Source: Clostridia bacterium (GTDB lineage: Bacteria > Bacillota_A > Clostridia > UMGS1810). Taken from it: a stretch of 11,922 nt of DNA. Positions 1-6,504 of this stretch are shown here, piece by piece (the stretch's first letter is position 1; the number at the start of each line of letters is the position of its first letter). The stretch is from contig JAFSBJ010000025.1 in the NCBI GenBank assembly GCA_017437345.1, positions 1 to 11,922 of the forward strand, in the 5' to 3' direction. A program made the position numbers and the translations under genes. A model generated the notes under the pieces. The model did not search any database and was not told where the DNA came from. It worked only from the letters and a program-made list of their open reading frames with translations.

Positions 1-293
<293 letters not shown>

Positions 294-302
294 AAATTTA
301 AA

Positions 303-409
303 AGACCGTAGTCTATAAGTTTCTTTTGAAGTTTGTTAGCTCATTAAACACTAACTTAATTTACTAGTTAAAAAGCTTTCGCTTTAAACTCAATTCTCAT
401 TTCCGAGAA
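303..409 (-). other. 16S rRNA leader with small hairpins
   Basis: The transcribed leader between the rRNA promoter and mature 16S holds several short inverted repeats: AGAC/GTCT (303-306 with 311-314), GTTAG/CTAAC (335-339 with 351-355), AAAGC/GCTTT (372-376 with 381-385) and TTCTC/GAGAA (394-398 with 405-409). Such leaders usually contain one strand of the RNase III processing stem. The partner would lie 3' of 16S, outside the window, so that role is inferred. There is no coding potential here. Confidence 0.5.
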
Positions 410-426
410 CCTCTCATACTGTTCAT

Positions 427-440
427 TTTTCAAAGATCAA
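427..440 (-). promoter_or_regulatory. boxA-like rRNA antitermination site
   Basis: On the minus strand the leader reads TTGATCTTTGAAAAATGAAC, close to the boxA core (TGYTCTTTGAAAA) of Bacillus and clostridial rRNA leaders. BoxA in nascent rRNA recruits NusB/S10 to prevent premature termination. It lies ~30-40 nt downstream of the predicted transcription start, where boxA is expected. Confidence 0.6.
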
Positions 441-471
441 ATTTTGTCGGCGTTATTCACGCGACTTGTAT

Positions 472-500
472 ATAATATCACAGCAAATATTATTTGTCAA
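472..500 (-). promoter_or_regulatory. rRNA operon promoter (sigma-A type)
   Basis: The minus strand shows a consensus -35 TTGACA (500-495), a 17-nt spacer and a -10 TATTAT (477-472). A very A/T-rich block with A- and T-tracts lies just upstream (501-525) and resembles an UP element. Together with the boxA-like site and 16S downstream, this is a typical strong rRNA promoter. A weaker TTGATA at 532-527 could belong to a second tandem promoter, but its -10 is poor. Confidence 0.85.
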
Positions 501-642
501 CAAAAAAATAACATTTTTTTTAACTTTATCAACATTTACAAAGGCTACATCGAGAATAAGATGGATTCTATGTGAAATTGTACAAAAGCACCACAGATAC
601 AAATGATTTATCCACTTTTGCTGAAATAAAATTGCCTTTATA

Positions 643-673
643 TTGCCAGATAGCATCTGCAATTATATATAAT
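643..673 (+). promoter_or_regulatory. Candidate promoter of the S11-like gene
   Basis: TTGCCA (643-648) is followed by TATATAAT (666-673). Spacing is 17 nt to TATATA or 19 nt to TATAAT. The start codon lies ~85 nt downstream. The region 501-756 otherwise shows only A/T-rich sequence and no convincing gene. Confidence 0.45.
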
Positions 674-756
674 GGAAGAATTTTTAAAACAACTATGGAA
701 TTTTTCTTTTATATATGGTATTATATCAATATATGTTATAAAAAGGAGAAAAATGT

Positions 757-2079
757 ATGAAAAAGAACATTCTCATATTGATGACTATTATATATACTCT
801 CACCTTCTGTTTTACATCTTTTGCTGCCCCTGAAAAAACCAAGCCTGAAAGTTCTTCTTCACAAGCAGACGAAGAAAAGCCTAAAAAAGAATCAGGAAAC
901 GACGAGGACTATGTTCCCCATGCTGACTATATGCTTTTATGCGATGTGGAGAGTGGATTTAAAATCTATTCAAAGGGAAGCAAAAAAACTATAAATCCCT
1001 ATGGTTTTACAAAGATACTTACAGCAATTACTGTTATCGAAAACCAAAAAGATATTAATAAGGAAATAACTGTTCCGAAAAATATACTTAAAGACTATGA
1101 CTACAATCACGGAAATATCGGACTTCAATCGGGTGAGAAAATAAGCATCAAAAATCTTTTATATGCTCTTATTATGCAGGATGCCGGAGACTGTGCCATT
1201 GCTCTTGCACATGTTACCGGAAAATCCTACGATGAGTTTATAAAGCTTATGAACGAAACCGCAAAAAAAGCAGGCGCTATGGATTCTGCATTTTCTGAGC
1301 CTGCAGGCTTTCAAGACAGCAAGCAAACCACAAACCTTGAGGATATGGCAAAAATCACATCGTATGCACTTAAAAATGAGATATTTAAGAAAATTGCCAA
1401 AACACAAAGATATGAGATTCCTCCCAACAATATACGAGAATATCCAAGAGTTATTTTCAGCAAGAACTATTTTTTAACAAGATTTTATTCAGAAGATTAT
1501 TTTGACACAAGGGTATCGGGAGTTAAAGGTTATTTTAAAGACAATGAAGATACAGGACTTATTATAAGATATACAAAAGGTAATGATGATCTTCTTGTTC
1601 TTACTGCAAAGGCTGACTACATTGACGGAACAAACTATGCTTATGAAGATACGATATATCTTTTGAAAAAAGGAAATGATTATTTTACAAAAGAAAGACT
1701 TATTAAAAAGGAAGAATTTGTTTCTGAGCTTGAGCTTAAAAATGCAAAAGGAACTAACAGGGTGCTTATTGTTGCGATGAATGATATTGTGGCAAAATTA
1801 CCGAAGGATTATAACAAAAAGCTTATTACAAGAGAAACTAAACTAAGAGACAATATTGAAGCTCCCCTTAATAAATTTGAAGAGCTTGGCACAATTCACA
1901 TATATTATGACGGATTTGAGGTTGGCAAGGCGACACTTGCTTCATATAGCGAAATTGAAAAAAGCTTTGGAAAGGTTATTAAAAACGCTTTTGTAGGTGT
2001 TTTAAAAAATCCTGTTTTATGGATAGTTATTGCTATTGCAGCAATGGTAGTTTATTTTAAAAAGAAAAGAAAAAAATAA
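757..2079 (+). CDS. Serine-type D-Ala-D-Ala carboxypeptidase (S11) relative, catalytic motifs degenerate
   Basis: A 440-residue envelope protein. Residues 1-23 form a signal peptide (KK, hydrophobic core, FAA). A polar, charged linker (24-50) follows, then an S11 penicillin-binding-protein-like domain (~52-290) and a PBP5 C-terminal-like beta domain (~325-400). The protein ends with a membrane helix (~418-434) and the lysine/arginine-rich tail KKKRKK. The start is fixed by AAGGAGA 7 nt upstream of ATG 757. The fold is recognisable from N-P-x-x-x-TK-ILTA (80-90), a LYALIMQDAGD stretch (135-145), FIKLMN (161-166) and EPAGF (181-185). The active-site signatures do not match. The SxxK position reads GFTK (G83-K86, nucleophile missing), SxN reads DAG (142-144), and KTG reads KGY (257-259). 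Active relatives (DacA/DacF) trim the terminal D-Ala of peptidoglycan stem peptides, and this copy probably cannot. A structural, substrate-binding or regulatory role is inference. The gene is monocistronic, divergent from the rRNA operon, and ends at a strong terminator. Confidence 0.85.
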   Translation: MKKNILILMTIIYTLTFCFTSFAAPEKTKPESSSSQADEEKPKKESGNDEDYVPHADYMLLCDVESGFKIYSKGSKKTINPYGFTKILTAITVIENQKDINKEITVPKNILKDYDYNHGNIGLQSGEKISIKNLLYALIMQDAGDCAIALAHVTGKSYDEFIKLMNETAKKAGAMDSAFSEPAGFQDSKQTTNLEDMAKITSYALKNEIFKKIAKTQRYEIPPNNIREYPRVIFSKNYFLTRFYSEDYFDTRVSGVKGYFKDNEDTGLIIRYTKGNDDLLVLTAKADYIDGTNYAYEDTIYLLKKGNDYFTKERLIKKEEFVSELELKNAKGTNRVLIVAMNDIVAKLPKDYNKKLITRETKLRDNIEAPLNKFEELGTIHIYYDGFEVGKATLASYSEIEKSFGKVIKNAFVGVLKNPVLWIVIAIAAMVVYFKKKRKK

Positions 2080-2108
2080 AAGCTAAGATGTGTTTTTAAT
2101 ATCCACAA

Positions 2109-2143
2109 AAAAATTGGTGTAAACAAGATGTTTACACCAATTT
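2109..2143. terminator. Bidirectional intrinsic terminator
   Basis: A perfect 14-bp stem (AAATTGGTGTAAAC at 2111-2124, partner 2130-2143) with a 5-nt loop, AAGAT, is flanked by an A-run on the left and a T-run on the right. It can therefore terminate in both directions. It sits between two convergent genes, 30 nt after the S11-like gene and just past the stop of the minus-strand binding-protein remnant. Confidence 0.9.
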
Positions 2144-2150
2144 TTATTTA

Positions 2151-2964
2151 TTATTTTTTAAGATATCTATTGTATGCGTTCTGCTGAATCTTGAGATATT
2201 CATCATAACCGGCTTTCTTTAATTCCTTAACAGCTTTATCATAATCTTCTATAGGTTGTTTGCCAAGAATGATATTTGATACAACTGCAGAGAAATTAGC
2301 CTTACCATTTGCCTGGATATTAGCAATTTTTGATGCTTCTTCACCTGTGTAGGAAAGAGAAGGAAGAACATGCTTACGAGCAACTTCTATATCTTTATTC
2401 CATACCTGGAGTGCTTCTTTCTGAGCAGGGTGGGTGTAGTAGCCCTGATAGTAGTCATCAAGGTCACCGAAACCTACATGGTTTGATGGAAGAGTATAGT
2501 GATAGAGACCGCCGGAGATATTCTGCGCTCCGATATCTTTAAAGTCTTTTACAACTTTATCTGTGTAGAGACAGTGATCTTCACCATCTTCGCCTTTAAC
2601 GATTTCATATGTATCTCCTTCTACACCAAAGTTTTTAAGGATGATACCTTCAGTCGTTGGTGATATAGTCGGGATCAATATAGCCTGCTTCCAGCCATTC
2701 GTTCATTTGCTGGAGATATGCTTTATATTCTTTCTGGAAGGGACCGAATTTTACTTTGTCGCCTTCAAGATAGAAATTATGGCTTATTCCCCATGCGTTG
2801 TTAAAGGTATCCTTTGCGGCAACTGCACCTTCAAGAGGCGTCCAGAAAGTATAGGAACCTCCGGTTAACTCTTCATCTTTGCCACAGCCTGCAAATGAGC
2901 CAATTACCATAGCTACTGCAAGAACAAGAGCAAAAAGTTTTACTGCTTTTTTTATTGATATCAT
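2151..2964 (-). pseudogene. LplA-type extracellular sugar-binding lipoprotein, internally deleted and frameshifted remnant
   Basis: Two reading frames carry the two ends of one ABC-transporter solute-binding protein. The first (2964-2650, 104 aa) begins with a lipoprotein signal (hydrophobic core, lipobox SFAGC, Cys27) and FWTPLEGAVAAK. It then jumps directly to FYLEGDKVKFGP and EAGYIDPDYITND, which lie in the second half of full-length relatives. It stops at TGA 2650-2652. The second frame (overlapping, down to 2151) resumes with TTEGIILKNFGVEGDTYEIV and the usual C-terminus (ILGKQPIEDYDK, YLKIQQNAYNRY). Together they make about 275 residues where full-length family members have roughly 500-560. 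I infer one in-frame deletion of most of the N-terminal lobe near residue 46, and a second deletion with frame change near 2655. No permease genes adjoin it. The usual partners are membrane permeases of the oligosaccharide (LplB/YtcP) type. An assembly error is the main alternative. Confidence 0.8.
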
Positions 2965-2974
2965 CCTTTCTTAC

Positions 2975-2988
2975 GCCGATTTATCGGC
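2975..2988. repeat. Short palindrome in the 5' UTR of the binding-protein remnant
   Basis: GCCGATTTATCGGC is an inverted repeat (GCCGA/TCGGC around TTTA) placed about 10 nt upstream of the likely ribosome site. It is downstream of the candidate promoter, so it could be an operator or an RNA hairpin. No T-run follows, so it is not a terminator. Confidence 0.4.
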
Positions 2989-3026
2989 TATTTCAAGTTC
3001 ATATCATTCTTTATAGAACCATTCAT

Positions 3027-3063
3027 AGTATAATGATACAATAAAACACAGTTTTTTCGACAA
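3027..3063 (-). promoter_or_regulatory. Weak candidate promoter upstream of the binding-protein remnant
   Basis: On the minus strand, TTGTCG (3063-3058) is followed after 19 nt by TATCAT (3038-3033), with TATACT (3032-3027) adjoining. The spacing is longer than ideal. The 126-nt gap between this remnant and the isomerase gene suggests the binding protein had its own promoter. Confidence 0.3.
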
Positions 3064-3090
3064 GAAAAAGTTATGATTTCAACTACTTAT

Positions 3091-3843
3091 TTACACTTTT
3101 AGAACAATACTTTTAAGGCTTTGTGCTTCAAGGGGCAAGCTTTCTATTTTACCATCGTGTATAAATTCAAGAAGCAAGCACTTTTCATCGGAAAATTCAC
3201 GAAGATATTTTTCCCAGACTAAAGCTCCATCACTAAGGGGCAGATGCTTTGAATCAAGCCACCATGCCACATGGATGTTTATTGTGTGGGGTGAAAGAAG
3301 CTTTGCTTCTTTCAGAGCAAGCTCCACATCTCCTTTGATGTTAGTTTGCCAATACATTTTAAAATGCTGTGAATTGACACTTTCTATTAATTCAAGCGAG
3401 CTTTCGGCGGTGTCTGTGAAGCTTCCGGGGTGGTTTTCCATGCAGAGAATAACATTACTTTCTTCTGCAAGCTGCGCCGCTTTTTTACATTCGCATATAA
3501 GCTCTTTCTTTTCATCATCGCTATACTGATTGGAGCCTTTTGTTCCACACCATAGTCTTAAAACAGAGGCACCAAGAATTTTAGCTGCTTTTATGTAGGC
3601 AGGAAGAAGCTCCAGACTATCCTCCATAAGATGAAAATAGGTTCCATAAGAATGGCACTTAATATTATATTTTTCCTGAAGCTCGGCTATTTTATAAAGC
3701 CTTTTGTCATCATCAAAGGGAGCGTGGACATCACTCCCCCACTCTATACAGTCAAGGCCGGCATCTGCCACAGCCTTTATTACTTCCTCGGGAGTATGCT
3801 TTCTGAAGGATACGGAGCATATTCCCAGATTATATTTTTTCAT
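3091..3843 (-). CDS. Sugar phosphate isomerase/epimerase, TIM-barrel (xylose isomerase-like) family
   Basis: A 250-residue cytoplasmic protein of the AP-endonuclease-2/xylose-isomerase-like superfamily, which isomerises or epimerises sugars and keto-sugars at a divalent metal site. Family signs, numbered from the chosen start, are the N-terminal LGICSVSFRKH strand, GLDCIEWG (30-37), YGTYFHL (66-72), CMENHPG with metal-ligand candidate E136, YWQTN (164-168), IHVAWW with H191, and LLLEF with E226. ATG 3843 is preferred because GAGAGG lies 7 nt before it; a TTG 15 nt upstream (3858) is also in frame but has no ribosome site. It begins 15 nt after the stop of the oxidoreductase gene, so the two are cotranscribed. 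The exact substrate cannot be told from sequence. Confidence 0.88.
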   Translation of the reverse strand: MKKYNLGICSVSFRKHTPEEVIKAVADAGLDCIEWGSDVHAPFDDDKRLYKIAELQEKYNIKCHSYGTYFHLMEDSLELLPAYIKAAKILGASVLRLWCGTKGSNQYSDDEKKELICECKKAAQLAEESNVILCMENHPGSFTDTAESSLELIESVNSQHFKMYWQTNIKGDVELALKEAKLLSPHTINIHVAWWLDSKHLPLSDGALVWEKYLREFSDEKCLLLEFIHDGKIESLPLEAQSLKSIVLKV

Positions 3844-3858
3844 AGTTATACCTCTCAA

Positions 3859-4797
3859 TCAATAAAGCTGCTCAAGAGCTGCTATAATAGCTCTGCCATA
3901 TTCTCCATCAGGTGTTTCAGAAGGTTCGCCTTTTAAAAATTTGCAAAATTCTTCCATCTGGAAAAGCATATGGTATTTTGTATCGGAAGATTTTTCGATG
4001 TTTTCCCACTTATCATTTATCTGATATTTCAAACCTTCTCCTTCAAACATACGGATTGAGCCGCCTGTAAAGAAATATTCTGTTGTTGCAGGAACATAGC
4101 CATAGCCATCAAGAGTGATGGAAGCGCTTTCACCTTCCGGGAAGGACACAATAAACTGAGCGTGACCTTCGATTGTTGCATCATTTTTGAAATTGGCAAG
4201 ATTGCCTGCAGTTTTAACATTCTGAGGTCCGAGAAGATAGAAGAGCTTATCCATGGCATGAGCGCCATAGTTCATGGATATTCCGCCGCCGGCTTTTTCT
4301 TTATCGAGAAACCATTTCGGACGCCATGAGGCAAAATAGTCTATGTTTCTGGTTTCTGTGTACATACAGAATCTTCCAAGCTTTCCTGAATTGGCAAGCT
4401 GCTTTATTTTTCGGTTGTGGTCAAAAAATCTCTGAACATGACCTACTGCAAGCTTTTTATTATTGCGTTTTGCAGCTTCAATCATCTCATCACATTCTTT
4501 AACTGTGTTTGCCATGGGTTTTTCGATGAAAACATTTACTCCGTTGTCAAGGAAAAACACAGTGCTTTCACAATGGAGAAAATGAGGGAGATTAATGATT
4601 ACTGCATCAACTTCTACATTTGAGGGAATGTCTTTATAATATGTGAAATAAGGAACATTATATTCCTCAGAAAGTTTTTTAACAACTTCTTCATTGACAT
4701 CACATAGAGCACAAAGGCATGCATCTTCAACCTGGGATATTGCTTTTATATGTTCGACACCTATGATACCTGTGCCGACGATTGCAATTTTTATTAT
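3859..4797 (-). CDS. Gfo/Idh/MocA family NAD(P)-dependent oxidoreductase with apparent ATA start
   Basis: A cytoplasmic sugar or polyol dehydrogenase of about 312 residues. The N-terminal Rossmann half is complete: IKIAIVGTGIIG with GxGxxG at 8-13, an acidic residue at the end of strand 2 (CDVN, D33), NLPH at 69-72 and the hallmark EKP at 92-94 (FIEKPMA). The C-terminal half has AGGGISMNYGAHAMD, with H180 and D183 as the likely active-site pair. The frame is open up to the TetR stop at 4800-4802, but no ATG, GTG or TTG lies near the true N-terminus. The codons are ATA ATA AAA ATT, where relatives have M(I)KIAIVG. AAAAGGAG (4815-4808) sits 10 nt before the first ATA and 13 nt before the second. 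The first usable in-frame start after that is GTG 4560, which would remove the whole nucleotide-binding motif. The start is therefore either a genuine rare AUA, a recent ATG-to-ATA mutation, or an error. Two nt separate it from tetR. Confidence 0.82.
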   Translation of the reverse strand: MIKIAIVGTGIIGVEHIKAISQVEDACLCALCDVNEEVVKKLSEEYNVPYFTYYKDIPSNVEVDAVIINLPHFLHCESTVFFLDNGVNVFIEKPMANTVKECDEMIEAAKRNNKKLAVGHVQRFFDHNRKIKQLANSGKLGRFCMYTETRNIDYFASWRPKWFLDKEKAGGGISMNYGAHAMDKLFYLLGPQNVKTAGNLANFKNDATIEGHAQFIVSFPEGESASITLDGYGYVPATTEYFFTGGSIRMFEGEGLKYQINDKWENIEKSSDTKYHMLFQMEEFCKFLKGEPSETPDGEYGRAIIAALEQLY

Positions 4798-4799
4798 GA

Positions 4800-5411
4800 C
4801 TATCTGTCTCCTTTTATAGTGTAGTGGGTGAACACATCTGCTATGTGGTGAGCTCTTTTATGAAGTTCCTCTTTGGTGTTTAAATCTTTTTTCAATAGCT
4901 TGGATATTGTGTGGATATTTGAAAATGCCGAGAAACAAAAAAGATTGAAAGACATAGCTGTTTGCTCAACATCTAAATCCTCACGGATAACACCTTTTTC
5001 TATGCCCTTACACAGAATATTTCTTGTGCCGGAAAAGAGATTTGCCCTGACATCGCCAACACACTGCGCGTTATTAAGATTTTCCCAGAGCATAAGACGA
5101 ACGAAGCTCGGATTACTAAGAAGAAAATCAAAATAGTCCAGAATAATCTTTCTGACTGTGTCTTCCCCTTTGAATTCTTCATACACAAGATTTTTTTCGT
5201 ATTCTCCCAATCGAGCATACACGCTTTCAAGAATTACGGAATAGAGATTTTCCTTGCTTGAAAAATGGGCATAGATAAGCTGTTTATTGACTCCTGCCCT
5301 CTGGGCAATGGAATCTACTCTTGCAGCAGACAAGCCATTGGCTGAAAATTCTTCTTCCGCAGCTTTTAAAATCTTCTTTCTTGTTATTGCACTCTTTTTA
5401 CTTTGCTCCAT
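4800..5411 (-). CDS. TetR/AcrR family transcriptional regulator
   Basis: A 203-residue DNA-binding repressor. The N-terminal helix-turn-helix domain (about 9-58) is canonical: TRKKILKAAEEEFSANG, then VDSIAQRAGVNKQLIYAHF (32-50), then KENLYSVIL. The C-terminal ligand-binding and dimerisation helices include FDFLLSNPSFVRLMLWENL (~93-111), a stretch common in TetR_C-type regulators. ATG 5411 lies 3 nt after the stop of the DHDPS-like gene (GAGAG inside that gene's end, 8 nt spacing), and the 3' end carries the ribosome site of the next gene, so it is embedded in the operon. Being mid-operon, it very likely autoregulates. The best operator candidate is the inverted repeat at 7551-7566. The ligand is probably a pathway intermediate (inference). 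Confidence 0.92.
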   Translation of the reverse strand: MEQSKKSAITRKKILKAAEEEFSANGLSAARVDSIAQRAGVNKQLIYAHFSSKENLYSVILESVYARLGEYEKNLVYEEFKGEDTVRKIILDYFDFLLSNPSFVRLMLWENLNNAQCVGDVRANLFSGTRNILCKGIEKGVIREDLDVEQTAMSFNLFCFSAFSNIHTISKLLKKDLNTKEELHKRAHHIADVFTHYTIKGDR

Positions 5412-5414
5412 AGA

Positions 5415-6482
5415 TTATACTCTCTTTTTCCATTCATCAATATGTTCATTTATGAATGCATCGTCTGTGAGATAAGGATAGGACTGCATTATGCGGTCAA
5501 TTTCTTCGCTCTGGCCCTGAGAGAGAACTTCATCAGGATTAAGACAGAGAATATTCTCCATAAGTCCCTGACGACGAAGAACCTCGTGAACACCGGGAAT
5601 ACATCCGGCAAATCCGTTTTTGGCATCAAAGAACACGCCATTTGCATCGGTTACCTGAGCTGCTAAGCTTAAAAATTCGGGAGAAATTGCATCTTTTTCA
5701 CGCTCTGCTTTTATTTTGCCAAACATTTCAACGACATTCTGTGTCCACATTGTCCAATGACCTAAAAGACCACCGTCGAAGCATTTGGTGTAGGTTTTTC
5801 CATTTTCATTGAATTTGAATTTGGTGAGAAGGTCTATAACGATGCTATCGTCATTGCCTGTGTAGAGAGTTATTTCTTCGCTTCTTTCAGATGTGGCAGC
5901 TGCACGGACAACATCTAAGGTTGTGTAGCGATTAAAAGATGCGCATTTTATGGCAACAACATTTTCCACTGCGCAAAGACGCTGCCAATAATTATAGGAA
6001 AATACTCTGCCGCCAACTGCTGTCTGGAGATAGAAGCCTATAGTGGGCATAATTTTTGCAACAGCCTCAGTTCTTTCTATCATATAGTCTTCAGACTTAT
6101 CATTTAAACCACCGGGGCTTAAAAGAACTGCATCGTAGCCATATTTTTTTGCAAGCTCTGCTTCTTTTACCGCTTGCTCTATGGGACCACAAACACCTGC
6201 TACCTTAACTACTACTTTATTATTTGCTTTTTCATATTTGTCAATTTCTTCGCTTACTAATTTAAGAACTGGTTCAAAAAGATTAACTTCGGGATCGCGG
6301 ATTTCAAACTGAGTGGTGTGAACTGCTGTTGCAATTCCGCCAACATTTGAATCAAGATAATAGTTCATTAAAAGTTTTAAGCCTTTTTCGTTTAGCTTAC
6401 GATCTTCTGTGAGGGCAAGAGGGGTTGCAGGGATAACTGTGCCTTCCTTTAATATTTTAAGAGCTGTTTCGTGTCTGGTCAT
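5415..6482 (-). CDS. Dihydrodipicolinate synthase/N-acetylneuraminate lyase family aldolase
   Basis: A 355-residue class I aldolase/lyase, longer than DapA (~290-300). The Schiff-base lysine is in VAIKCAS (K179), and a tyrosine stands at the catalytic strand-5 position (GFYLQ, Y151). The DapA GTTGE loop is replaced by HTTQFE (55-60), which keeps both threonines but not GE. A PGGLND loop (123-128) lines the barrel, and the C-terminal half is an extended helical region (CFDGGLLGHW, 234-243). It is thus unlikely to be the lysine-biosynthesis enzyme. Cleavage or dehydration of a keto-sugar acid is more likely, given its neighbours. ATG 6482 follows AAAGGA by 8 nt; the previous gene ends 22 nt upstream. 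The in vivo substrate is unknown. Confidence 0.88.
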   Translation of the reverse strand: MTRHETALKILKEGTVIPATPLALTEDRKLNEKGLKLLMNYYLDSNVGGIATAVHTTQFEIRDPEVNLFEPVLKLVSEEIDKYEKANNKVVVKVAGVCGPIEQAVKEAELAKKYGYDAVLLSPGGLNDKSEDYMIERTEAVAKIMPTIGFYLQTAVGGRVFSYNYWQRLCAVENVVAIKCASFNRYTTLDVVRAAATSERSEEITLYTGNDDSIVIDLLTKFKFNENGKTYTKCFDGGLLGHWTMWTQNVVEMFGKIKAEREKDAISPEFLSLAAQVTDANGVFFDAKNGFAGCIPGVHEVLRRQGLMENILCLNPDEVLSQGQSEEIDRIMQSYPYLTDDAFINEHIDEWKKRV

Positions 6483-6504
6483 TTTTCTATTCCTTTCCTA
6501 TTTT

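Noticed and set aside
453..662. 69-codon minus-strand open frame in the rRNA promoter region
   Set aside because: It covers the rRNA -35/-10 and A/T-rich upstream DNA, has no ribosome site and no protein-like composition.
572..760. 62-codon plus-strand open frame just before the S11-like gene
   Set aside because: The GTG start lacks a ribosome site, the frame spans the candidate promoter of the next gene, and its end overlaps that gene's start; composition is that of A/T-rich intergenic DNA.
2330..2868. Plus-strand open frames opposite the binding-protein remnant (2330-2542, 2641-2868)
   Set aside because: They are antisense shadows; the minus strand carries clear family sequence on both sides of the junction.
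4029..4268. 79-codon minus-strand open frame inside the oxidoreductase gene
   Set aside because: It lies wholly inside a recognisable Gfo/Idh/MocA domain in another frame and has no ribosome site.
5415..6482. Assignment of the DHDPS-like gene as dapA
   Set aside because: The GTTGE loop is not conserved, the length is atypical, and the neighbours are sugar-type enzymes rather than lysine-biosynthesis genes.
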